A stretch of 34,745 nt of DNA, from contig LFJH01000009.1 of the NCBI GenBank assembly GCA_001189335.2, positions 1 to 34,745 on the forward strand. The letters are read 5' to 3'. Below, piece after piece: positions 9,806 through 16,456 of the stretch. This stretch comes from Candidatus Paraburkholderia schumanniana. Lineage in GTDB: Bacteria > Pseudomonadota > Gammaproteobacteria > Burkholderiales > Burkholderiaceae. The translations under genes were made by a program, and so were the position numbers. The number at the start of each line of letters is the position of its first letter. Positions within the stretch are counted from its first letter, which is position 1. The notes beneath the pieces were generated by a model. It was not told the origin of the DNA and made no database searches. It worked only from the letters and a program-made list of their open reading frames with translations.

Positions 9806-10129
9806 ATGAAAAGTCGATACGACAGCAAGTGGCACCCGTGGATTCCGGCGCACGAGGACGGACACGAAGGCGCCGGCGGCACAGCGGACGGAGGCCGGCG
9901 GATGACTCCGCACGCGACCGCCGCGCCGCCCGCGGCTTACTTCATCTCGGTGCTGGAGCTGGCCACCGGTGAGACGCTCGGGAACGACGAGCGTATGAGG
10001 GCCGTGGCCATGCTCGAATCGCAGTTCGGCGCGGGCCGCCCCCGCACGCTGACCGAAGCAGTGCGCATCTGTGCCGCAGCCATCGACTCGTCGACACTGC
10101 AGCGCATGGCGCGCGGCGCGAAGGCCTGA
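9806..10129 (+). CDS. Hypothetical protein, 107 aa, downstream of a sigma-54-like promoter
   Basis: ATG 9806 opens a 107-residue frame. The N-terminal third (KSRYDSKWHPWIPAHEDGH) is polar and His/Trp-rich, with a Gly-rich linker. The C-terminal 65 residues (PAAYFISVLELATGETL through AVRICAAAIDSSTLQRMAR) look like a small helical domain. No domain is recognised and there are no membrane segments or Cys motif. The Shine-Dalgarno is weak. The clear sigma-54-like promoter is the best evidence that the gene is expressed, possibly under nitrogen or stress control. It converges with the monooxygenase gene at 10227. Confidence 0.6.
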   Translation: MKSRYDSKWHPWIPAHEDGHEGAGGTADGGRRMTPHATAAPPAAYFISVLELATGETLGNDERMRAVAMLESQFGAGRPRTLTEAVRICAAAIDSSTLQRMARGAKA

Positions 10130-10147
10130 AAAGACCACAACGGCGAA

Positions 10148-10178
10148 GCGCGTTTTTTCACACGTGTGTAAAACGCGC
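10148..10178. repeat. Inverted repeat between convergent genes, with inner palindrome
   Basis: GCGCGTTTT (10148-10156) pairs perfectly with AAAACGCGC (10170-10178). The centre contains the perfect palindrome CACACGTGTG (10159-10168). The repeat lies between genes ending at 10129 (+) and 10227 (-), so a bidirectional terminator is the simplest reading. The inner palindrome also resembles a dimeric protein-binding site. Confidence 0.55.
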
Positions 10179-10226
10179 GTGTTCCAGTGGGCCCTCGCGG
10201 CGAATCGCCCGACCGTTCGCTTCGGT

Positions 10227-10541
10227 TCATTTGACGGTCTGAATCACCTCGAAGCCCTCGAACTCGGGATGACCGAGGTAGAGCTGGCGTGTCTCGCCGC
10301 CCGCGTTGTGATGCGCGGCGCGAAACGCGTCCGAGCGCGTCCAGTCCTCGAACGCTTCGCGGTTCGCCCAGATCGTGTGGCTCGAATAGAGGACGTGGTC
10401 TTCCTTCGCCGGCCCTTTGAGCAGATGAAACTCGACGAAGCCCGGCACGTCCTTGAGATAGGTGTCCCGGCTGGTCCAGAGGCGTTCGAAGTCGGCATCG
10501 GCGCCGGGGACGATCCTGAAGCGGTTCATGGCGATATACAT
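10227..10541 (-). CDS. Antibiotic biosynthesis monooxygenase (ABM) / IsdG-like domain protein
   Basis: The 104-residue protein starts MYIAMNRFRIVPGAD and contains VPGFVEFHLLKGP, SSHTIWANREAFEDWTRSD and FRAAHH. This is the dimeric ferredoxin-like alpha+beta barrel of the ABM family, which includes heme-degrading IsdG/HmoB proteins and small cofactor-free monooxygenases. The Asn and Trp/His context is compatible with a heme-degrading member, but the substrate is not provable here. AAGGAA lies upstream of ATG 10541 at about 9 nt. It is 48 nt downstream of the DUF1428 gene on the same strand, so the two probably share a transcript. The gene is intact. Confidence 0.82.
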   Translation of the reverse strand: MYIAMNRFRIVPGADADFERLWTSRDTYLKDVPGFVEFHLLKGPAKEDHVLYSSHTIWANREAFEDWTRSDAFRAAHHNAGGETRQLYLGHPEFEGFEVIQTVK

Positions 10542-10589
10542 GTGGATGCGTTTCCTTCGCGGCGAGTGCAGTCAAAAAGCAGAAAAATA

Positions 10590-10978
10590 TCAGTCTCGTG
10601 AGAGTTCGACTATCGTCCGGAACCCGCCGAAGAACATGCGCTGCGGATCGAAGGGAGGCTCGCCGGACTCCATCATCGACTTGAGGCGCGGGTCTTCCAT
10701 CACCTTCGCGTTGACCCTGTCGCGCTGCTCGCGCGACTCGTAGACGATATACGAGAACGCGACGGTCTCGCCTTCCTTCTGCTGCACGCTCTGCGGAAAC
10801 GACGTGAGCTTGCCGGGCTTCACATCGTCGGCGATGGTCTCCACGAACTGCAGCGCGCCGTGTTCCAGCCAGATCTTGCCGGCCGCTTCGGCCATTGCCC
10901 GGTACGCCTCGACCTTGTCGAGCGGCACGGGTACGACGAATCCGCCTACCTACATAGTAGTGCGTAGTAGTGCGCCAT
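10590..10978 (-). pseudogene. DUF1428 family protein, start region frameshifted by two tandem duplications
   Basis: DUF1428 proteins are small dimeric ferredoxin-fold proteins of unknown function. The body (VPLDKVEAYRAMAEAAGKIW to QRMFFGGFRTIVELSRD) is intact in one frame. The normal start MAHYY is at ATG 10978 with GGAG upstream, but in another frame, ending at a TAG (10946-10948). Between them are a perfect 10-bp tandem duplication (10955-10964 and 10965-10974) and a 4-bp duplication (CTAC at 10946-10949 and 10950-10953). Removing one copy of each restores MAHYYVGGFVVPVPLDKV, the expected N-terminus. As it stands, translation could begin only at weak internal sites. Confidence 0.8.
10946..10974. 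repeat. Adjacent 4-bp and 10-bp perfect tandem duplications
   Basis: CTAC is duplicated at 10946-10953 and TAGTAGTGCG at 10955-10974. Together they insert 14 bp into the fourth to eighth codons of the DUF1428 gene. Confidence 0.85.
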
Positions 10979-11623
10979 CTGAGCCTCCTGAATGAATGGA
11001 TGGGAAAGCGGGGTCGCGCATGCTACGCTGCCCGCTTTGAGCGATCTGTAAGCTTCCAACGCATGCGGCAGCTCGACCGCCCAAGCATGCGCGGCGGATG
11101 GCCGTTGGAGCACCGTGGCCGAGAGCGGCGCGAAATTCATCGCGTAGATCGACGATAGCGGCTTGCCGAGGGCATGCGCCACGGCCGCCTTGACGACGAT
11201 TGCATGCGTGACGACGATGCACCGCCGGCGTGTCACCTCTCGTTCGATGCGCGCGATGCCGTCGATCACGCGCGCTGCGAACACCGCGACGCTTTCGCCG
11301 CCATGCGGCTGCGAGTACGGGCCCGGGCCCGCGAGCCACGTCGCGATGTTCTCCGGCTCCTTTTCGCCGATCTCGCGAATCGAATGACCGCTCCAGCGGC
11401 CGTAGTCAATGTCATCGAAGGCGGGATCGATGTCGAATGCCTGCGCCATGCACGCCACCGTCTCGCGCGCGACGCGCGCCGGGCTCGCGATAACGCGCGT
11501 CGAGTCGCCGGCATGAGCTTGAACGGCTGCGAGCGCATCGGGTTCGGCAGGGTCGTCGGCGGTGGGAAAGCAGCCGGTTTTCAGCGCGCGCGTGGCGGCA
11601 TGGCACAGCAGTATGAGTTCCAA
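10946..11623 (-). CDS. Histidine phosphatase family protein, possible CobC-like phosphatase
   Basis: This is a phosphoglycerate-mutase/phosphatase-fold protein. The N-terminal motif is LILLCHAATRA: the catalytic His is present, but the usual RHG reads CHA. Further landmarks are SPARVARETVACMAQAF, the acid region DYGRWSGHSIREI, HGGESVAVFA and the second catalytic His in IVVTHAIVVK. TTG 11623 is the likely start, as no ATG is near. It diverges from cbtB across a cobalamin riboswitch region, which suggests a link to B12, for example alpha-ribazole-phosphate dephosphorylation; that is inference. The frame reads past the expected C-terminus and through the DUF1428 start codon to 10946, giving 225 residues, perhaps 20-30 longer than normal. 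The tail after about 11020 is probably not native. Confidence 0.72.
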   Translation of the reverse strand: MELILLCHAATRALKTGCFPTADDPAEPDALAAVQAHAGDSTRVIASPARVARETVACMAQAFDIDPAFDDIDYGRWSGHSIREIGEKEPENIATWLAGPGPYSQPHGGESVAVFAARVIDGIARIEREVTRRRCIVVTHAIVVKAAVAHALGKPLSSIYAMNFAPLSATVLQRPSAAHAWAVELPHALEAYRSLKAGSVACATPLSHPFIQEAQMAHYYALLCR

Positions 11624-11650
11624 GGGAGTCGGTGGCGCCGTCGAGATCGT

Positions 11651-11678
11651 TTTACTTTGCCGGCAATCGTCATAGAAT
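11651..11678 (+). promoter_or_regulatory. Sigma-70-like promoter for cbtB-cbtA
   Basis: TTTACT (11651-11656) and TAGAAT (11673-11678) are separated by 16 nt. The predicted start near 11685 falls just ahead of the riboswitch core. Confidence 0.5.
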
Positions 11679-11681
11679 GGC

Positions 11682-11785
11682 AAGCCTGCAGTGCGAGGAA
11701 GCCGGTGGAAACCCGGCACAGTCGCGCCACTGTGAGCGGCTGGCAGCCCATGCGCTGCGTCGCGAGTCAGACCCCGCTGCATGCT
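11682..11785 (+). promoter_or_regulatory. Cobalamin riboswitch upstream of cbtB
   Basis: The core reads GAGGAAGCCGGTGGAAAC, then CCGGCACAGTCGCGCCACTGT, which is the conserved B12-box region, followed by GTCAGACC at 11766-11773. The long upstream peripheral stem seen in the cobW switch is short or absent, so this may be a compact (class-II-like) version. It lies 41 nt before the cbtB start. Repression of cobalt uptake by cobalamin is the expected outcome. Confidence 0.88.
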
Positions 11786-11825
11786 CCTCGTCAATCGGGA
11801 CGCGCTTTTCCCTTGGAGAACCACC

Positions 11826-12059
11826 ATGAATGCTTCCAACGCGCCGGTCTTTTCATCGCCGGTTTCGCCGTCGCTCGACGCACCCGTGCCCATTCCGGTG
11901 CGCGAAGTCCTGCCCTGGGCCATCTTCATCGGACTGATTCTGCTGATCGCGATTTATTTCGTCGGCACGGAGCAAGGCGCAACGTCGATCTTCTCGGGCA
12001 CGGTCGTCCACGAATTCGTCCACGACGGCCGGCATCTGCTCGGCTTTCCTTGCCACTGA
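11826..12059 (+). CDS. cbtB: CbtB, small subunit of a predicted cobalt transporter
   Basis: The 77-residue protein has one transmembrane helix (LPWAIFIGLILLIAIYFVG) and the characteristic His-rich C-terminus VHEFVHDGRHLLGFPCH, thought to bind cobalt. ATG 11826 follows GGAGAACCACC. CbtB and CbtA form a predicted cobalt uptake pair, typically under a B12 riboswitch, exactly as found here. The gene precedes cbtA by 9 nt. CbtAB is a comparative-genomics prediction rather than a biochemically well-characterised system. The gene is intact. Confidence 0.93.
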   Translation: MNASNAPVFSSPVSPSLDAPVPIPVREVLPWAIFIGLILLIAIYFVGTEQGATSIFSGTVVHEFVHDGRHLLGFPCH

Positions 12060-12068
12060 GGACGGGGC

Positions 12069-12848
12069 ATGATTCGCAGCTTGCTGATACGCGGCATGAT
12101 CGCGGGCCTGGTCGCGGGCCTGATCGGCTTCGCGTTCGCGCGCGGGTTCGGCGGACCGTCGGTGGCGCGGGCCATCGCGTTCGAGGAGCAGCACGAGCAT
12201 GCCGAGGCCGCACATGAACATGCGGATGCGTTGGCGAACGCGGCACATTCGCACGATCACGGCGACGCAGAGCTCGTTTCCCGTGATACCCAGGCGGGCC
12301 TCGGTCTGCTGACGGGCGTCGCAGCGTTCGGCACGGCCTTGGGCGGCTTGTTCTCGCTCGTTTTCGCATTTGCCTACGGACGGCTCGGCGCGCTGCACGC
12401 GCGTGGCACGTCGGCGCTTCTGGCGCTGTTCGGCTTCGTGAGCGTGGCCATCGTGCCATTCCTCAAGTACCCGCCGAATCCGCCCGCAGTCGGCAATCCG
12501 GAGACCATCGGCCCGCGCACCGCGATCTTTTTCGGCATGGTGGCGATTTCGATCGCGGCTGCCGTGTTCGCCGTGCGTCTGCAGCGGCGCATGCAGGCGC
12601 GGCACGGCGCGTGGAACGCAACGCTCATCGCCGGGGCCGCGTATATCGTCGTCATCGTGATCGCGCAGGTCGCGCTGCCGGCTGTCGACGAAGTGCCCGC
12701 CGATTTCTCGGCTTCGCTGCTGTGGAATTTCAGGCTGGCCGCGATCGGCATTCAGGCGCTGATCTGGACGACGCTCGGCCTCGTGTTCGGCGCGCTCGCC
12801 GCTCGCGAGCTGGAGCGGCCGGCGCTCAGGAGCATGGCTGCGGCCTGA
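12069..12848 (+). CDS. cbtA: CbtA, predicted cobalt transporter membrane subunit
   Basis: This is a 259-residue inner-membrane protein. It has an N-terminal TM helix (RGMIAGLVAGLIGFAFARG), a periplasmic or loop region rich in His (EEQHEHAEAAHEHAD and HSHDHGD, residues about 39-70) suited to metal binding, then four to five further TM helices. KYPPNPPAVGNP is a conserved loop of the family. GAGGACGGGGC precedes ATG 12069. It is co-transcribed with cbtB under the riboswitch and is likely a cobalt permease feeding CobN. No lesion is seen. Confidence 0.93.
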   Translation: MIRSLLIRGMIAGLVAGLIGFAFARGFGGPSVARAIAFEEQHEHAEAAHEHADALANAAHSHDHGDAELVSRDTQAGLGLLTGVAAFGTALGGLFSLVFAFAYGRLGALHARGTSALLALFGFVSVAIVPFLKYPPNPPAVGNPETIGPRTAIFFGMVAISIAAAVFAVRLQRRMQARHGAWNATLIAGAAYIVVIVIAQVALPAVDEVPADFSASLLWNFRLAAIGIQALIWTTLGLVFGALAARELERPALRSMAAA

Positions 12849-12875
12849 ACGCCTTGCTCGTCACGTCGATGACAT

Positions 12876-12910
12876 GACCCACGTTCCGTCAGGCGCATGG
12901 GTCTTTTCTT
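12876..12910 (+). terminator. Possible rho-independent terminator after cbtA
   Basis: GACCCA (12876-12881) pairs with TGGGTC (12898-12903), followed by TTTTCTT. The 16-nt loop is long and the structure overlaps the 3' end of the convergent DUF1289 gene. Confidence 0.5.
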
Positions 12911-13131
12911 GGTGCTGTGGCGGCGCGACGCGCGAGCAGTTCGTCGAAGAGCGAGAGTTTCGCCGCATCGTCCAGTGAGCGGAACATCTTGATTTCTTCG
13001 CGGCTTCTGTAGCATCCGAGACACAGGTCCGTTGCCGAATCGAGCTTGCACACGTCCGTGCACGGCGAGCTGATCGGGTTCTGCGCTTTCGCGCGTTCGA
13101 TGGTAAAGGCGAGATGGTCTTGCGTCGTCAT
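12889..13131 (-). CDS. DUF1289 family small Cys-rich protein in the cobO-cobB operon
   Basis: The 80-residue product carries the DUF1289 Cys pattern SSPCTDVCKLDSATDLCLGCYRSREEI: four Cys, likely binding a metal or Fe-S centre. Its ATG (13131) overlaps the cobB stop as ATGA, so it is translationally coupled to cobB. The family function is unknown. Position suggests association with late corrin steps or simply co-expression. It ends inside the cbtA terminator region from the opposite side. Confidence 0.85.
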   Translation of the reverse strand: MTTQDHLAFTIERAKAQNPISSPCTDVCKLDSATDLCLGCYRSREEIKMFRSLDDAAKLSLFDELLARRAATAPRKDPCA

Positions 13132-14426
13132 AGGGATTCGCCGCGAAAAAGCGCGGCCGCTGCGGCCGGATTCGATGGCCAGTAAGCGTGCATGTAGGTG
13201 GCCGTGATCGAGCCGTGTCGATAGATCGCTTCGCCTTCAGTGCCGGTCGTGGCATGGGCGGCTTTGAGCACGGGCTGCATCGGCGTCGCGAGCGTCGAGT
13301 AGTGGAACGTGTGGCCCATCATCGTACCGCGTGGCGTGTCGACGCGCTGCATCGCGAGGCGCGACAGCTTGCGTTGCATCGAGGCATCGCCGGGCAGGAT
13401 GCCGAGCATCGCGTGCCGCTTGCCTTCGATGTCCGTGAGTGTATCGACGAGATACAGCATGCCGCCGCATTCCGCGACGACGGCTTTCCCACGCGCGACA
13501 TGCTCCGCAATCGACGCGCGCGCGCGCGCATTCGCGGCGAGCGTGGCCGCGTGCAGCTCGGGATAGCCGCCGGGAAGATAGAGCGCATCGGCATCGTCGG
13601 GTACGGGCTCGTCGGCGAGCGGCGCGAACGTGCTGATGGTCGTGCCCATTGCAATGAGCAGATCGACGTTCGCCGGATAGACGAACAAAAACGCGGCATC
13701 GCGCGCGATGGCGATATGCATGCCATCGAGAAGACGCGGCGGTGCGGGCAGCGTCGCGTCATCGAAATGAACGGGTGGCGGCAGCTCGGCCAGCGTGGTC
13801 TGCGCGATGGCATCGGCGGCACGGTCGAGCCGAGCATCGAGGCCCGCGATCTCGCCCGGCTGCGTGAGACCGAGGTGCCGTTCGGGCAACGCGATATCGT
13901 CCGCATTCGACAGATGCCCGCAATAGCGCAGACCCTCGGGAATGGTCTCGGACAACATCTGCACATGACGCGCCGATGCGACGCGATTCGCGAGCACGCC
14001 ATGAAACGGCACGTCCTCGCGATAGCGCGCGAGCCCGAACGCGATCGCGCCGAACGTCTGCGCCATGCCGTGTGCGCCGATCACGGCGAGCACGGGCACC
14101 TTGAATGCCGCGGCGAGATCGGCGCTGCTGGGCGTGCCGTCGAAGAGGCCCATCACGCCTTCGATGAGAATGAGATCGGCCTCGCGCGCGGCCTGTGCGA
14201 GCAGCGCGCGGCATGCATCGAGCCCGACCATAGAGAGATGCAGCGAATGCACGGGCGCGCCGCACGCGCGCTCGAGGATCATCGGATCGAGAAAATCCGG
14301 ACCAGTCTTGAAGACGCGCACGTTCAGGCCGCGGCGCGCGTGATGGCGCGCGAGCGCAGCGGTCACCGTGGTCTTGCCTTGATGCGACGCGCTTGCGCCG
14401 ATGAAAAGAGCGGGACAGTCTGGCAT
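13128..14426 (-). CDS. cobB: Cobyrinate / hydrogenobyrinate a,c-diamide synthase
   Basis: CobB amidates the a and c side chains of hydrogenobyrinate (aerobic route) or cobyrinate using glutamine and ATP. The 432-residue protein begins MPDCPALFIGASASHQGKTT, an ATP-binding P-loop of the dethiobiotin-synthetase fold. It continues with FKTGPDFLDPMIL and IEGVMGLFDG. The C-terminal class I glutamine amidotransferase domain has LYLPGGYPELHA, the nucleophile in VVAECGGMLYL near residue 320, and GHTFHYS. It is 5 nt downstream of cobO and overlaps DUF1289 by ATGA, so the three form one minus-strand operon. With CobN present the natural substrate is probably hydrogenobyrinate. The gene is intact. Confidence 0.95.
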   Translation of the reverse strand: MPDCPALFIGASASHQGKTTVTAALARHHARRGLNVRVFKTGPDFLDPMILERACGAPVHSLHLSMVGLDACRALLAQAAREADLILIEGVMGLFDGTPSSADLAAAFKVPVLAVIGAHGMAQTFGAIAFGLARYREDVPFHGVLANRVASARHVQMLSETIPEGLRYCGHLSNADDIALPERHLGLTQPGEIAGLDARLDRAADAIAQTTLAELPPPVHFDDATLPAPPRLLDGMHIAIARDAAFLFVYPANVDLLIAMGTTISTFAPLADEPVPDDADALYLPGGYPELHAATLAANARARASIAEHVARGKAVVAECGGMLYLVDTLTDIEGKRHAMLGILPGDASMQRKLSRLAMQRVDTPRGTMMGHTFHYSTLATPMQPVLKAAHATTGTEGEAIYRHGSITATYMHAYWPSNPAAAAALFRGESL

Positions 14427-14431
14427 CGCGC

Positions 14432-15034
14432 TCAGAACTCGACGCCGCGTTGCGCCTTCACGCCCTGCTCGCGATACGGATGCTTCACGAGCCGCATTTC
14501 CGTGACGAGATCGGCGAGTTCGACGAGCGCATCGGGCGCATGGCGTCCCGTCACCACGACATGCAGCATCGCGGGCCGCGCCTTCAGGACCTCGAGCACT
14601 TCGTCGAGCGGGAGATATTCATACTTGAGCACGGTGTTCAGCTCGTCGAGCACGACCATCTGATACTCGCCGCTCTCGATCATGCGCCGCGCCTCGTTCC
14701 AGCCGCGGCGCGCGGTGGCCATGTCGGCTTCGCGGTTCTGCGTGTTCCAGGTGTAGCCATCGCCCATCGTGACGAAATCGCAATGGGCGATCGCGCCGAG
14801 AAAATCGCGCTCGGACGTATGCAGCGCACCCTTGATGAACTGCACGACGCCGAGCCTCATGCCATGGCCCAGCACCCGCACGGCCATGCCGAACGCGGCC
14901 GTGGTCTTGCCCTTGCCGTTGCCGGTGTTCACGATCAGCAGACCTTTCTCGTGATCCGCCGCGGCCTGCTTCTTCTCGTGGTCTTCCTTGCGCCGCTGGG
15001 TCATGCGCAGGTGCGCTTCGGTATCGGTTTTCAC
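14432..15034 (-). CDS. cobO: Cob(I)yrinic acid a,c-diamide adenosyltransferase
   Basis: CobO (BtuR/CobA family) adds the 5'-deoxyadenosyl group to Co(I) corrinoid. The 200-residue product has the P-loop NTGNGKGKTT, then VVQFIKGALHTSERDF, DGYTWNTQNREADMATAR and VLDELNTVLKYEYL, all diagnostic. GTG 15034 is chosen because GGAG sits 5 nt upstream and the resulting MKTDTEAHLRMTQRRKEDH matches the family N-terminus; the longer frame to 15091 lacks a ribosome site. It is the first gene of cobO-cobB-DUF1289. No B12 riboswitch is visible upstream on this strand. Confidence 0.94.
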   Translation of the reverse strand: MKTDTEAHLRMTQRRKEDHEKKQAAADHEKGLLIVNTGNGKGKTTAAFGMAVRVLGHGMRLGVVQFIKGALHTSERDFLGAIAHCDFVTMGDGYTWNTQNREADMATARRGWNEARRMIESGEYQMVVLDELNTVLKYEYLPLDEVLEVLKARPAMLHVVVTGRHAPDALVELADLVTEMRLVKHPYREQGVKAQRGVEF

Positions 15035-15191
15035 ATGATCTCCAAGGTGGACGGGATCGGGATGCCGGGCGGCATCGGGATAAATGCGCAAGGCCCGTAT
15101 CGTAACTCAGGTGGCGCCGCATTCCCGCGCTAACACTGCGCTAACTGTCGCCACGCATGATGAATTCCACCACAACGAACGGAGAATCGCG

Positions 15192-15857
15192 ATGGACTAC
15201 GCCAACTCGATGAGCCGCGTGTTCGCCCTGAGTGTCGTGGGCGCGTCCGCGCTCGTGTCGCTCGTGTTCTACGCCGCGCTGTTCACGTGCCTGTGGTCGC
15301 TGAGATCGCCTCGCGCGCGCAGTGAACGGCCGACTCGGGCAAACGGCAAGGGAGCGTCATTCCGACGCGTTTCTCGCGGGGAGACAGCGCAATCCTTCAC
15401 TTCAGGAGCCAAGAAATGGACGCCCTTTACCTGTATCTCGAAGTCGTGGCGCCCGCCACGCTCGCCTGGCTTTGCCGCGACAAGTTCAAGGCGCTCTTCG
15501 CGAAGCCGCTCGCAAGCTGCGAAGAGCCGGTCGTCAAGTCTCGTCCGAGACGGGTTCGCGCGCCGCGGCGATCGCGACGGTTACATCGCCATCGATCGTC
15601 TTTGGCGCAATGAGTGCCTCCGCGCTGCCCGCGAGCAGCGCGCATGGCTCGCATACCCCGCTGACGTGCACATACTTCGCCGCGTGGCGCGAAGTCGCGG
15701 TGCGCGGCGCCCGCGCGATCTGAGCGGCGCTGAAGAAGCGCAGCGGCAGCCGATGACGCTCGCAGAACGCAAGCAAGCCCGCTTCGTTCCGCTTGACGTC
15801 GATGCTCGCGACGATCGCGACATCGCCAAGCGGACGCGCACCGAGCGCGATGCGTAA
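15192..15857 (+). CDS. Small membrane protein of unknown function, 3' end uncertain
   Basis: ATG 15192 has GGAG 7 nt upstream. The first 36 residues (MDYANSMSRVFALSVVGAS, then a hydrophobic LVSLVFYAALFTCLWSL helix) look like a genuine single-span membrane peptide. After that the frame loses protein-like character and runs antisense through cobE to 15857. A TGA at 15323-15325 lies just after a GCGCGCGC tract and would be in frame if that tract were 2 bp shorter. The native product may therefore be about 43 residues, lengthened by a dinucleotide slip. I do not recognise the family. Only the N-terminal part is supported. Confidence 0.4.
   Translation: MDYANSMSRVFALSVVGASALVSLVFYAALFTCLWSLRSPRARSERPTRANGKGASFRRVSRGETAQSFTSGAKKWTPFTCISKSWRPPRSPGFAATSSRRSSRSRSQAAKSRSSSLVRDGFARRGDRDGYIAIDRLWRNECLRAAREQRAWLAYPADVHILRRVARSRGARRPRDLSGAEEAQRQPMTLAERKQARFVPLDVDARDDRDIAKRTRTERDA
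15416..15613 (+). CDS. Small hypothetical protein overlapping the cobE 3' end
   Basis: ATG 15416 has AGGAG 9 nt upstream and opens a 65-residue frame. The first about 40 residues (MDALYLYLEVVAPATLAWL, then DKFKALFAKPL) resemble a short amphipathic or membrane-associated peptide. The last 25 are Arg-rich and lie antisense to cobE, so the natural end is doubtful. It follows the other small frame on the same strand and may be co-transcribed with it. No family is recognised. Confidence 0.4.
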   Translation: MDALYLYLEVVAPATLAWLCRDKFKALFAKPLASCEEPVVKSRPRRVRAPRRSRRLHRHRSSLAQ

Positions 15858-15938
15858 GGCGCGTTCAATCGCCTCGGCGCTCGTGCCGCGCCGGCAGCCG
15901 ATGCCGACCGCGAGCGGCGTGCCGGCGGGCGCATTCAT
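15534..15938 (-). CDS. cobE: CobE / CbiG C-terminal domain protein
   Basis: The 134-residue protein from ATG 15938 reads LAVGIGCRRGTSAEAIERAL, then ASIDVKRNEAGLLAFCERH and KYVHVSGVCEPCALLAGSA. This is the CobE/CbiG_C fold (GxGCRRG, SxxxKxxE, SGVxEPxAL). CobE is a small protein of the aerobic pathway whose exact role is unresolved; the same domain in CbiG helps open the ring lactone in the anaerobic pathway. It stands alone on the minus strand, between small plus-strand frames and the promoter of cobW, facing away from cobW. The gene is intact. Confidence 0.88.
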   Translation of the reverse strand: MNAPAGTPLAVGIGCRRGTSAEAIERALRIALGARPLGDVAIVASIDVKRNEAGLLAFCERHRLPLRFFSAAQIARAPRTATSRHAAKYVHVSGVCEPCALLAGSAEALIAPKTIDGDVTVAIAAAREPVSDET

Positions 15939-16066
15939 GCGAGCGATGCGCGATGACGCGCGATGACGGGTTTCATGGCGATGCGGATGCGAATGGGTCC
16001 AGGCTGAACGGCGTTCGGTGCAAGCCAACGATAGCACAGCGACGGCCTCGCGCAAGCCGCCCGTTC

Positions 16067-16095
16067 TTGACGCTCGTCCCCGCCGGGCCTAGACT
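16067..16095 (+). promoter_or_regulatory. Sigma-70 promoter for the cobW operon
   Basis: TTGACG (16067-16072) and TAGACT (16090-16095) are separated by exactly 17 nt. The predicted start near 16102 coincides with the beginning of the riboswitch. Confidence 0.65.
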
Positions 16096-16103
16096 TTCAC
16101 GCA

Positions 16104-16322
16104 GTTTTGGTGCTCGCGCGCGGGTTCTCTCGCGCGCAGTCAAACGGGAAGCAGGGCGCGTTTCTTCGCACGATCGAACGGACGTCAACCTGCGCTGCCC
16201 CCGCAACGGTAAACGATCGCCGCGCGCACGATGCTGCATCGCGTGCGCGGCAAGCCGCTTCCAGGCCACTGCGATGTGCGGGAAGGCAAAGCGGCGTTTT
16301 CGTCAGCCCGGATACCGGCCAG
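16104..16322 (+). promoter_or_regulatory. Cobalamin riboswitch upstream of cobW-cobN-chlI/D
   Basis: All class-I landmarks appear in order: GTTTTGGTGCTC, GGGAAGCAGG, GCTGCCCCCGCAACGGTAA, GCCACTGCGATG, GGGAAGGC and GTCAGCCCGGATACC. A peripheral GC-rich hairpin (CCGCGCGCACGATGC with GCATCGCGTGCGCGG) lies in between. It sits about 135 nt upstream of ATG 16457, leaving room for an expression platform. Cobalamin binding is expected to repress the cobalt chelatase operon. Confidence 0.95.
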
Positions 16323-16456
16323 ACATTCGACGGGTTCGCTGCCGCGGGGATGCGGCGCGGCCCATGATCCATGAAGTCGTGCGTGGCTTTCCCCTCGATT
16401 CGCGTCGTTCGCGCATCGCGCCGTAAAGCGCACGCATCCATAGCCACGGAGCTACG

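Noticed and set aside
15035-15190. A cobalamin riboswitch upstream of cobO
   Set aside because: No B12 box or conserved core could be found on the minus strand here.
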